Source: Elusimicrobiota bacterium
GTDB taxonomy: Bacteria > Elusimicrobiota > Endomicrobiia > Endomicrobiales > Endomicrobiaceae
Length of the DNA: 6,657 nt
Assembly: GCA_031282945.1 (NCBI GenBank)
Contig: JAITCX010000120.1
Location: 1 to 6,657 of the forward strand
Direction: 5' to 3'
Shown here piece after piece: positions 1 to 6,181 of the stretch. A model generated the notes under the pieces. The model saw only the letters and a program-made list of their open reading frames with translations, did not search any database and had not been told where the DNA came from. The position numbers were made by a program, and so were the translations under genes. Every line of letters starts with the position of its first letter. Positions within the stretch are counted from its first letter, which is position 1.

Positions 1-1960
1 AATATCGTCTGCAGAATTATCTTTAAAAATAATTTCAGAATTCGTAAAAGTTATTGATGATCCCGTCCCTAAATAAATAGCTCCGCCTACATTTTCTGCG
101 CTATTATTTGTAAAAATTATAGATGCGTTTATAAATGAAATATTGGAATTGTTATCTGCAAAAATTGCCCCGCCTAAATTTCTTGCGCTATTATTTGTAA
201 AAAATACAGATGCGTTTGTAAATGAAATAGTGGAATTGCTATCTGCAAAAATTGCTCCCCCTGAATCTCTTGCAGTATTGGCATTAAAAATTACAGATGA
301 TTCAACAAAATAAATGCGCGAGCGTCCGCTTGTATAAAGCGCTCCGCCATTAGAGCCTGCGCGGTTAGAGGTAAAATCTATATGAGAATTTTTAAAATAA
401 AAATTGGAATCTTGACGTGCAAAAAATGCCCCCGCATACCCGTCTGCAGTATTGGAATTGAAAATTATAGAGGAGTTTTCAATATAAAAATTTGAATTGC
501 CATAGGCGCCAATTGCTCCACCGTTTGCTATTGCAGCATTTTGCCTAAACTCCGCATAAGAATTAATAAAAGAAGCGCTTGAATATGAATATATGTAAAA
601 TACACTGCCCAAATAAGATGTGTTTTCTGTGAAAGCCGCAGAGGAATAAATAAAAGAAATATTGGCGCGAGAGTCGGAATAAAATACGCCGCCGATGAGC
701 GCATAGTTAGCTATAAAATCTAAGCGGGAATTGAGAAAAGAAATTTTGGAATTTTCTCCCGCAAAAATTACTCCGCCGCCTGCGTTGCCCGTTTCATCAT
801 TAGAAATATTGCCTGTAAAAGTTGAGGATGAGTTGATAAAAAGGAGAGTTGAAAAATTGTTCAAATTGACAGCCCCGCCTGCTCCGCCCGCAATATTGTT
901 TGTAAAAGCGGCTGAGGCGTCTACAAAAGAAAAGGTAGATGAGCGATCTGCATAAATAGCTCCGCCCCCGCCATTTGCAGTGTTGTTTGTAAAATTGACC
1001 GGCGCATTGACAAAAGAAAAGCTGGATGCAGGGCCTGCAAAAATTGCTCCGCCCGAATCGTTGGCGGCGCCGTTGGCGCTAAAGAGGGCTGGGGAATTGA
1101 TAAAAGAAAAAGTTGAATTGAGTTTTGTAAAAATTGCGCCCCCTGAATTGTTTGCATTGTTGGCAATAAATATCGGCGAGGAATTGAGAAAAGAAAAATT
1201 CAAATTGCCGTTTGCATAAATTATTCCGCCTGAATCGTTTGCATTATTGCCGGTAAAATCTAGCGCCGAATTGTCAAAAGAAATTATTGAATTAGCGCCT
1301 GTAAAAAATACTCCGCCATAAGTTTTTGCGCTGTTGGATGTGAAAATTATATGAGAATCAATAAAGGAAATGCTGGAAATATCATTTGCATAAATTACTC
1401 CGCCTGAAACATTTGCAGTGTTGATAATAAATACGGCTGAAGAGTTGATAAGTGAAAAATTTAAATCGGCGTTTGCAAAAATTACTCCCCCTGAAATTTC
1501 TGCTTTGTTGGCGCTAAAGATAGACAGAGAATTGAGAAAAGAAAAAGTTGAGGCGGCGTTTGCATAAACCGCCCCGCCGCTAGAGGCATTGTTGGCGGTA
1601 AAGTTTGCTGAGGAGTCGGTGAGAGAAAAATTGAATTTGCTTTTTGCATAAACCGCTCCCCCGAAATCCGTCGCTCTATTAGCAATAAAAATAGACGAGG
1701 AGTTGGCAAAAGAAAAATCAAAATCAGTATTAAAATAAATCGCTCCGCCATAACGAGCGGTATTGCCAATAAAAATTGGCGGCAAGGCGGGAAAAGAAAA
1801 ATCGGCGTTGCCAATGAAAATTGCGCCGCCAGAAAACAGCGCGCTATTGCTTGTAAACTCGATCGATGTGTTGTTAAAATAAAATCTGGAATCGGCGCTT
1901 ACATAAAGCGCCCCGCCGTCTCCGTTTGAGCTATTATTTCCTGTAAATTTTAGCTGAGTT
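1..1960 (-). repeat. Simple tandem array, period about 87 bp (29 residues, one rung)
   Basis: The GGA-encoding block (plus-strand tccgcc, ccccgcc or a variant) recurs at 874, 961, 1048, 1138, 1225, 1312, 1399, 1486, 1573, 1657, 1744, 1825 and 1912. Most spacings are exactly 87, with occasional 81, 84 or 90, always a multiple of three. Below 870 the copies are less regular, with a 102-base step at 772-874, but they keep the same motif. Copies have diverged at DNA level more than the 171-bp array while keeping their length. Confidence 0.85.
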
Positions 1961-4900
1961 TCAAAAAAATAAAGTTCTGCATTTTGCGCATAGAGAGCCG
2001 CGCCGTCAAGTTTACTTTTGTTGTTTGAAAAATTAACTTGAGCGTCAATAAATTTTATTTGGCTAAAATTAATAAAAAGCGCCCCGCTTCTTCCTCTTTG
2101 AATGCTGCTATTGGCGGAAAATACGATGTTGGAATTTTCAAAAGACACAGTTGAGAAATTAAGGCTGAGGGCGCCGCCCATCCCATTTAATGTTTCATTG
2201 GCTGAAAAATTAACTTGAGCATTGATAAAATTTATTTGGCTAGAATCAACAAAAAGCGCTCCGCCGTTATCATAACTTTGATTGTTGGAAAATGAGATGG
2301 ATGAATTTTCAAAAAGCGCCTCGCCTAAGTTAATGTAGAAAGCGCCGCCCGCGCCCTCCCTTGTGAGATCTGTTTTGTTGTTTGAAAAATAGACTTGAGA
2401 TTCAATAAAATCTATCTCGTTGAAATTAACAAAAACCGCGCCGCCATTAGTTTTGCCTTGATTGTTGGAAAATGAGACGGATGAATTTTCAAAAAGCGCA
2501 GGAGCTGAACTAATATAAAGAGCGCCGCCCGCGGCATCTGCAATATTGTTTGAAAAATTTATTTGAGCGTTAATAAAATTTATCTCGTTGAAATTAACAA
2601 AGACCGCGCCGCCATTAGTTTTGCTTTGATTGGCGATAAATACGGCGCTGGAATTTTCAAAGAGAGCGGTTGAGGAGCTGAGGTAGAGGGCGGCGCCAGA
2701 CCCAGCGCTTGTTGTATTGTTTAAAAAGGTAGTTTGAGTTTTAATAAAATTTATCTCGCTGAAATTAACAAAAATCGCCCCGCCGTTATTTTGGCTTTGA
2801 TTGGCAGAAAATACAGCGCTGGAATTTTCAAAAAGCGCATCGGATGCGCTGAGGTAGAGGGCTGCGCCCGCGGCGTTTGTAATGTTGTTTGCAAAATTAA
2901 TTCTAACGTTGGTAAAACTTATCGGGCTGAAATTAGCAAAAATCGCGCCGCCGTCGCTTTGGCTTTGATTGCCAGAAAATGCGGCGCTGGAATTTTCAAA
3001 GAGGGCGGTTGAGGAGCTGAGGTAGATGGCGGCGCCCGAGCCAGTAATTGTTTTATTGTTTAAAAAACTAATTTGAGCATTGTTAAAACTTATCTCGCTG
3101 AAATTAACAAAAACCGCCCCGCCGTTAGTTTGGCTTTGAGCGCTTGAAAATGCGGCGCTGGAGTTTTCAAAGAGGGCGGTTGAGGAGCTGAGGTAGAGGG
3201 CGGCGCCCGAGCCATTAGTTGTTTTGCTATTTGAAAAATCAACCCGCACTGCGCTAAATTTTATCTGGCTAAAGACCGCTTCAATTGCAGCGCCGTTTTG
3301 AGCGGCGGAATTTGAAGCGAAATTTAATCTTGAATTGATAAAGTTAAAACTGGATTTTGCCGCTGCAATGCCTCCGCCGCTTGAGGCGGCATAATTGTTT
3401 GTAAAAGCTATTGTGGAATAGATGAAAGTGATATTTGAGTTGTTGAGCGCAGACATTGCGCCGGCGGATACACTTGAGGCGGCAAAATTAACATTGCTTG
3501 AAAAAATAACATTTGCGTTTATAAAACTTATCGTTGAAAAGTCCGCAAAAAATACGCCCGCTTTACTATAAGAATTATAAAGAGAAATATTGCTTGAAAA
3601 TATTACGGCGCCTGTAAAAGTGAGGGAACTTTTTGCTGCGTAAAAAACAGAGCCATAGGATTTTGAGGAGCGGAATACTTTAAATGAAATATTTTTAAAA
3701 GCCGCGCTTGTAGCGGTTAAGTTAAAACCTAAGTCGCTATATCCATTAGCGTCTAAAGATCTACCTTTTCCGTCAATAGACAAATTATTGCCTGTTGGAT
3801 AATCAAGAGCCTGCGATACAGATTTATAAACTGTGTCATATGCGTTTGCATTGCCCCTTAGTTCAATGCTTCCCCCTGTCGGCGCGATTTTGAAATCATT
3901 TGAAAAAAGATCCCAGTAAGTTCCAGTGGTCAAAACTATTGAATAGCCGTCAACTTTTACCGTCAAGTTGCTGGGAGTGAGAAACCTAGTGATTGGGTTA
4001 ATGCTGGTTTTTGATGTAATTATTTTTATGGGTTTTTTGAAGCTGCCTGAACCGTTTATTAAAAGTCTGGCGTTTGCAGTATCAACTTTTCCCGTCACAT
4101 AAATCCAATCCGCAAAAGAATTGTTGAAATCTACATTTATTGCTAAAAATCCATTTAAAGAAAAAGTGTTGTTTGTAACATAGAGGCTGCTTATTGCAAC
4201 ATTATTTAATAATGATAAAGTCGCGCCGTTATATACCCTTAAAACACCGATGCTTGAAACGTTTACTTGAAAATTTGCCGTGCCTTCCTCAATATTGAAA
4301 GCGCTGTCAATTCTATGAGGAGTTCCTGAAAAAGTGAGAACGCCGTTTCCCGTTTTCCTCATTGTACCGCTACCTCCAATCGTAATGCCCAGCGTTAAAA
4401 TATTATTGCCTATAAAATTCGCTTCTCCCGAAGCAAAATAAATATCATTTATTGCATCACCCGATTTATTATTTAAAAATGTAATTGTGGAATTTTCAAA
4501 ACCAAGATAGCCCGAGCCCGCTACGTTTATGGCGCCCCCTGCCCCCCAATTGTTTGCCTGATTGTTTATAAAGCTTACTGAAGAATTTACAAAAGAAATT
4601 GGAGTGTTACCATTCACTATATAAATTGCTCCGCTTAGGGCCGATTTATTGCCTATAAAATTCACTTTTGAATTTTCAAGATCTATCGCAGCGAACGCGT
4701 ATATTGCCCCGCCAGAAGTAGATGCCTCATTATTTATGAAATTTACCGCAGAATTTCTAAAAACAGTATGCGCCGCAGTGTTAAGAGCCCCTCCGCTTCC
4801 ACCAAAGGCTCCAAAGTAGGAGTCTACAGACTTTGCTTGGTTGCCTATGAAAGTTATTGAGGAATTTTCAAAAGAAAGCGAGTTTGCGCCGAACCCGGAA

Positions 4901-5790
4901 ATAGCGCCGCCGTTTGCATATTTAAGGTTGTTATTGCTATTATTTACAAAATTTACTGTGGAATTTTTTATAGAAAGATTTGAGCCTCGTTTAATAGCAA
5001 TAGCGCCGCCGCCTTCGCTGCTGAACTCTTGGGTGATGTCTGCGCCGCTCTTATTGCCTATAAAAGTTACGAAAGAATTTTCAATAGAAATTGTTGAATT
5101 TTCATGAGCCGCCAACGCTCCGCCCCATAATTTAGACGTATTATTTGCAAAGGTTACATTGGAATTTTTAAAAGAGAGCGTTGAATTGTAATATACTTCC
5201 ACCGCCCCGCCATAATAGTCAGTTATATTATTGTTAAAATTTACATTTGCATTGGAAAAAACAATTATACTGCCATAGGTTATATCGCCTAATTCATTAT
5301 TGTTGGAAAAGCTTATTCCGCCTAAAAAAGTAGCCTTTGCATTGACGAAATTAAAGAGCTTATTCCAAAAATTTTTAAAATTAATATTGGAAAAATAGAT
5401 TGTTTTATCATTTAAATTAAACCCGCGTCCAGAGTAAAACCCCCCTGAGCCGTTACTTCCGTCTAGCGTGTATCCATTTCCATTGATTGTAAAAAAATTT
5501 GAGTTTGTTTCGCCGAGCGGCGTGCCGTTTCCTATTGTGAAATTCTGAGAAAGCGTGACAGTTGAACCATCAACTGCATTTTTGTAGCGGTTTCCAAATT
5601 CATCCCAACTTTCCGCCTGCGCCTTTACAGAAAAAGCGAAAAGGATACAGCCCGCAATAATTCCATTTTTTATAGAAAAAGGTTTAATATATTTTATAAA
5701 AGAAAAAATATTAAAAATTTTAACTTTAAAAAATTTAAGAACAAGCCGCGCAAAGATTATAAAATAGATAGAGATAACTTGTTTAAGCAT
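1..5790 (-). CDS. Giant Pmp-like beta-helix surface protein (autotransporter passenger-like), C-terminus outside window
   Basis: The frame is open for 1930 codons; I checked every triplet from 5790 to 1 and found no stop. The predicted product is exported and probably displayed at the outer membrane as a right-handed beta-helix, perhaps as an adhesin; its ligand cannot be read from the sequence. Order of parts: signal region (residues 1-59), first cap (60-150), first repeat module (about 151-450), autotransporter-associated strand motif and spacer (471-650), second cap (651-710), second repeat module (711 to the edge). About fifty repeats carry GGA[I/L/V][F/Y] followed about 20 residues later by FxxN, the hallmark of Pmp repeats. 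The only cysteine is residue 48, inside the signal peptide. The ATG at 5790 is the only ATG upstream of the signal peptide in this frame; it lacks a Shine-Dalgarno but overlaps the stop of a small upstream ORF. No barrel or anchor domain is visible, so the secretion route is inferred. Confidence 0.93.
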   Translation of the reverse strand, partial: MLKQVISIYFIIFARLVLKFFKVKIFNIFSFIKYIKPFSIKNGIIAGCILFAFSVKAQAESWDEFGNRYKNAVDGSTVTLSQNFTIGNGTPLGETNSNFFTINGNGYTLDGSNGSGGFYSGRGFNLNDKTIYFSNINFKNFWNKLFNFVNAKATFLGGISFSNNNELGDITYGSIIVFSNANVNFNNNITDYYGGAVEVYYNSTLSFKNSNVTFANNTSKLWGGALAAHENSTISIENSFVTFIGNKSGADITQEFSSEGGGAIAIKRGSNLSIKNSTVNFVNNSNNNLKYANGGAISGFGANSLSFENSSITFIGNQAKSVDSYFGAFGGSGGALNTAAHTVFRNSAVNFINNEASTSGGAIYAFAAIDLENSKVNFIGNKSALSGAIYIVNGNTPISFVNSSVSFINNQANNWGAGGAINVAGSGYLGFENSTITFLNNKSGDAINDIYFASGEANFIGNNILTLGITIGGSGTMRKTGNGVLTFSGTPHRIDSAFNIEEGTANFQVNVSSIGVLRVYNGATLSLLNNVAISSLYVTNNTFSLNGFLAINVDFNNSFADWIYVTGKVDTANARLLINGSGSFKKPIKIITSKTSINPITRFLTPSNLTVKVDGYSIVLTTGTYWDLFSNDFKIAPTGGSIELRGNANAYDTVYKSVSQALDYPTGNNLSIDGKGRSLDANGYSDLGFNLTATSAAFKNISFKVFRSSKSYGSVFYAAKSSLTFTGAVIFSSNISLYNSYSKAGVFFADFSTISFINANVIFSSNVNFAASSVSAGAMSALNNSNITFIYSTIAFTNNYAASSGGGIAAAKSSFNFINSRLNFASNSAAQNGAAIEAVFSQIKFSAVRVDFSNSKTTNGSGAALYLSSSTALFENSSAAFSSAQSQTNGGAVFVNFSEISFNNAQISFLNNKTITGSGAAIYLSSSTALFENSSAAFSGNQSQSDGGAIFANFSPISFTNVRINFANNITNAAGAALYLSASDALFENSSAVFSANQSQNNGGAIFVNFSEINFIKTQTTFLNNTTSAGSGAALYLSSSTALFENSSAVFIANQSKTNGGAVFVNFNEINFINAQINFSNNIADAAGGALYISSAPALFENSSVSFSNNQGKTNGGAVFVNFNEIDFIESQVYFSNNKTDLTREGAGGAFYINLGEALFENSSISFSNNQSYDNGGALFVDSSQINFINAQVNFSANETLNGMGGALSLNFSTVSFENSNIVFSANSSIQRGRSGALFINFSQIKFIDAQVNFSNNKSKLDGAALYAQNAELYFFETQLKFTGNNSSNGDGGALYVSADSRFYFNNTSIEFTSNSALFSGGAIFIGNADFSFPALPPIFIGNTARYGGAIYFNTDFDFSFANSSSIFIANRATDFGGAVYAKSKFNFSLTDSSANFTANNASSGGAVYANAASTFSFLNSLSIFSANKAEISGGVIFANADLNFSLINSSAVFIINTANVSGGVIYANDISSISFIDSHIIFTSNSAKTYGGVFFTGANSIISFDNSALDFTGNNANDSGGIIYANGNLNFSFLNSSPIFIANNANNSGGAIFTKLNSTFSFINSPALFSANGAANDSGGAIFAGPASSFSFVNAPVNFTNNTANGGGGAIYADRSSTFSFVDASAAFTNNIAGGAGGAVNLNNFSTLLFINSSSTFTGNISNDETGNAGGGVIFAGENSKISFLNSRLDFIANYALIGGVFYSDSRANISFIYSSAAFTENTSYLGSVFYIYSYSSASFINSYAEFRQNAAIANGGAIGAYGNSNFYIENSSIIFNSNTADGYAGAFFARQDSNFYFKNSHIDFTSNRAGSNGGALYTSGRSRIYFVESSVIFNANTARDSGGAIFADSNSTISFTNASVFFTNNSARNLGGAIFADNNSNISFINASIIFTNNSAENVGGAIYLGTGSSITFTNSEIIFKDNSADDI
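2100..3240 (-). repeat. Higher-order tandem array, period about 171 bp (57 residues, two rungs)
   Basis: The anchor gaattttca or gagttttca (plus strand) recurs at 2132, 2303, 2483, 2651, 2822, 2990 and 3161, with spacings of 171, 180, 168, 171, 168 and 171. Each period encodes two alternating rungs: one with GGA[V/I]F[V/A] and F(S/N)xI, one with G[A/G]A[L/I]Y and ALFENSS. The 60 bases from 2981 and from 3152 match at 58 positions, and the 52 bases from 2413 and 2581 match at 50. Such identity implies recent duplication or gene conversion. Confidence 0.85.
3661..3840 (-). other. Second beta-helix cap (residues 651-710)
   Basis: The segment contains LSIDGKGRSLDANGY and then FKNISFKVF. It matches the first cap in motif order: I-[N/D]-G-x-G-x-[S/T]-L-D followed by F-x-N-I-x-F-K-x-F. 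This is read directly from the translation; calling it a duplicated domain boundary is inference. Confidence 0.55.
3841..4380 (-). other. Autotransporter-associated strand motif and non-repetitive spacer (residues 471-650)
   Basis: Residues 471-490 include GSGTMRKTGNGVLTFSG, close to the autotransporter-associated beta-strand (passenger-associated transport) repeat with its G-x-L-x-K-x-G-x-G-x-L-T-x-S-G pattern. It is followed by GVLRVYNGATLSL (about residues 515-527) and a stretch with no GGA or FxxN motifs, including an FADWIYVTGKVD segment. In classical autotransporters such a strand sits near the end of the passenger, before the barrel. Here it is internal and followed by another complete repeat module, as if two passengers were joined. 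Confidence 0.6.
4441..5340 (-). repeat. First Pmp-type repeat module, about nine rungs
   Basis: Residues about 151-450 contain GGAVEV, GGALAA, GGGAIAI, GGAISG, GGALNT, GGAIYA, SGAIYI, GGAIN and a degenerate last copy, SGDAIND. Each is followed by a phrase such as SFENS or SFVNS and then FIGN, FVNN, FINN or FLNN (the FxxN motif). Spacing is irregular, with inserts between some rungs, and the copies differ widely at the DNA level, so this module looks older than the second one. Confidence 0.85.
5341..5613 (-). other. First beta-helix N-terminal cap (residues 60-150)
   Basis: This segment precedes the first GGA repeats. It contains FTINGNGYTLDGS (about residues 99-112), a phrase common at the start of right-handed beta-helix domains, and then FSNINFKNF (about residues 133-141). 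It has no GGA motif of its own. The same order of motifs returns in the second cap at 3840-3661, which supports reading both as the opening turns of separate helix modules. Confidence 0.55.
5614..5790 (-). other. Extended N-terminal region and signal peptide of the giant protein
   Basis: Residues 1-59 form a basic, aromatic-rich extension (1-42, many Lys, Phe and Ile) followed by a hydrophobic core from Gly43 to Phe53. The core ends in VKAQA, a good AxA signal peptidase I site, with cleavage expected between Ala59 and Glu60. The following ESWDEFGN is polar, as expected for a mature N-terminus. A typical signal peptide is 20-30 residues, so this one carries about 35 extra residues. Long N-terminal extensions are known on some type V secreted proteins and can slow inner-membrane targeting; whether this one works that way is inference. 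The true start could be lower, but no ATG, GTG or TTG lies in frame between 5787 and the hydrophobic core. Confidence 0.72.
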
Positions 5791-5978
5791 TAGGTTGTTA
5801 AGTGAGAATACAAGAATAGAATTTTTTTAGAGGAGGGGGGAGAAGGGGAGAAATTGATGTAGGATTTGGGCAGTATATTTATGCGCGCTCTTTGTTTTAA
5901 AAAAAAGAAATACACAGATTTTAAGGGCAGTATTATTAACAAAAGTATATTTAAGATTTTACAAACTCTTGAGGACAT
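5790..5978 (-). CDS. Small hydrophobic upstream ORF (62 codons), possible leader coupled to the giant gene
   Basis: I do not recognise this product. It begins MSSRVCKILN, has a hydrophobic stretch LLLIILPL near residues 12-19 and a second aromatic one (VYFFFL), then a basic and a Ser/Pro-rich tail (FSPSPPSS), and ends SHLTT. In favour of translation: AAGGAG ends 5 bases before the ATG, the best ribosome site in the window, and its TAA overlaps the giant gene's ATG as TAATG, the arrangement expected for translational coupling. The giant ATG has no ribosome site of its own. Against: it could be a chance ORF, because the plus strand of the same stretch also reads as a 45-residue ORF (5881-6018), and the hydrophobic composition may simply be the antisense of that Lys-rich sequence. 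Confidence 0.42.
   Translation of the reverse strand: MSSRVCKILNILLLIILPLKSVYFFFLKQRARINILPKSYINFSPSPPSSKKILFLYSHLTT
5822..5828 (-). other. A7 homopolymer tract within the upstream ORF
   Basis: On the minus strand the small ORF reads TCT AAA AAA ATT across seven As. One extra A, or a -1 slip, would move the reader into the giant frame, which is then open from here through the ATG at 5790. With seven As the giant frame itself has a TAA at this tract. The tract is seen directly; a switching role is speculation. Confidence 0.35.
5829..5853 (+). other. Polypurine tract with G6 and G4 runs
   Basis: All 25 bases are A or G on the plus strand, including runs of six and four Gs; on the minus strand this encodes the Ser/Pro-rich part of the small ORF. 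The G-rich strand is the template for the giant gene. Homopurine tracts can form triplexes or G-rich structures, but no such role is shown here. Confidence 0.4.
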
Positions 5979-5983
5979 ACTGT

Positions 5984-5989
5984 CTCCTT
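5984..5989 (-). promoter_or_regulatory. Strong Shine-Dalgarno AAGGAG
   Basis: On the minus strand TAAGGAG is followed by five bases (acagt) and then the ATG at 5978. This is a near-ideal match and distance to the 16S anti-Shine-Dalgarno. It serves the 62-codon ORF, not the giant gene directly. Confidence 0.6.
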
Positions 5990-6069
5990 ATTTTAGATTT
6001 TCATTTTTAAATCATTAAAGTTTGAATATGAATAAAATTATTTTAGAATTTTAAGAGGAAGCTATATGC

Positions 6070-6097
6070 TTTAAACAGGCAATGTTAAAAATGCCAA
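6070..6097 (-). promoter_or_regulatory. Possible sigma-70 promoter for the leader ORF and giant gene
   Basis: On the minus strand TTGGCA (6097-6092) is five of six to the -35 consensus and is followed after 16 bases by TTTAAA (6075-6070), four of six to the -10 consensus. Transcription would start near 6062, giving a leader of about 84 bases before the ATG at 5978. The DNA is AT-rich, so chance matches are common; the phased repeats just upstream add some weight. Confidence 0.28.
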
Positions 6098-6098
6098 A

Positions 6099-6127
6099 TT
6101 GTTAATATATTGTTTAATGTTGTTTAA
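6099..6127 (-). repeat. Three phased TTGTT(T)AA direct repeats
   Basis: On the plus strand TTGTTAAT begins at 6099 and TTGTTTAA at 6110 and 6120, i.e. spacings of 11 and 10 bases, about one helical turn. On the minus strand they lie directly upstream of the candidate -35 box, where activator sites or UP-like elements usually sit. Confidence 0.35.
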
Positions 6128-6181
6128 CGGATTGAATAGTATTGTATATTATTTGTGCGCAAAAGACAAGCGGGGAGGGGT

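Larger units (their letters stand above)
1..3660 (-). repeat. Second Pmp-type repeat module, about forty rungs, continuing past the left edge
   Basis: From residue 711 to the edge I count about forty GGA-type motifs or close variants such as GAALYL, GAAIYL, AGAFFA and GSVFYA. Each unit reads roughly GGA[I/V]-[F/Y]-A, then SxISFxNS, then a short strand ending in FxxN and a Ser/Ala/Asn-rich turn. Three short strands per unit suggest one beta-helix turn per repeat. The module changes texture along its length: loosely spaced copies at 3660-3241, a two-rung higher-order array at 3240-2100, and regular single-rung copies below about 1960. Confidence 0.88.

Noticed and set aside
731..1219. Plus-strand ORFs at 731-955 and 980-1219 and the minus-strand ORF at 921-1166 in another frame
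   Set aside because: They lie wholly inside the giant gene, and their periodic Pro/Ala-rich composition just mirrors the 87-bp repeat read in other frames.
1..1960. Regular repeats as a possible CRISPR array
   Set aside because: There are no conserved repeats separated by unique spacers; the whole 87-bp unit is a degenerate coding repeat in an open frame.
1482..3012. Minus-strand ORF 1482-1814 (other frame) and plus-strand ORF 2734-3012
   Set aside because: Both are shadows of the repeat array; their periodicity follows the GGA/FxxN repeats and neither has a ribosome site or recognisable domain.
2100..3240. 171-bp tandem repeat resembling eukaryotic alpha satellite in period
   Set aside because: The unit is coding, in frame and encodes two Pmp rungs of 28-29 residues; the shared length is coincidence.
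4841..5107. Plus-strand ORF of 88 codons
   Set aside because: It is antisense to the first repeat module and has a low-complexity Leu/Pro/Phe composition typical of an antisense shadow.
5640..5670. Lipoprotein signal: IAGC at residues 45-48 fits a lipobox
   Set aside because: Only three hydrophobic residues separate Lys41-Asn42 from the cysteine, and the hydrophobic core continues beyond it to an AxA site, so signal peptidase I cleavage at residue 59 fits better.
6076..6095. GGCA...TGCC inverted repeat between the candidate -35 and -10 boxes
   Set aside because: Only four base pairs with a ten-base loop; expected by chance.
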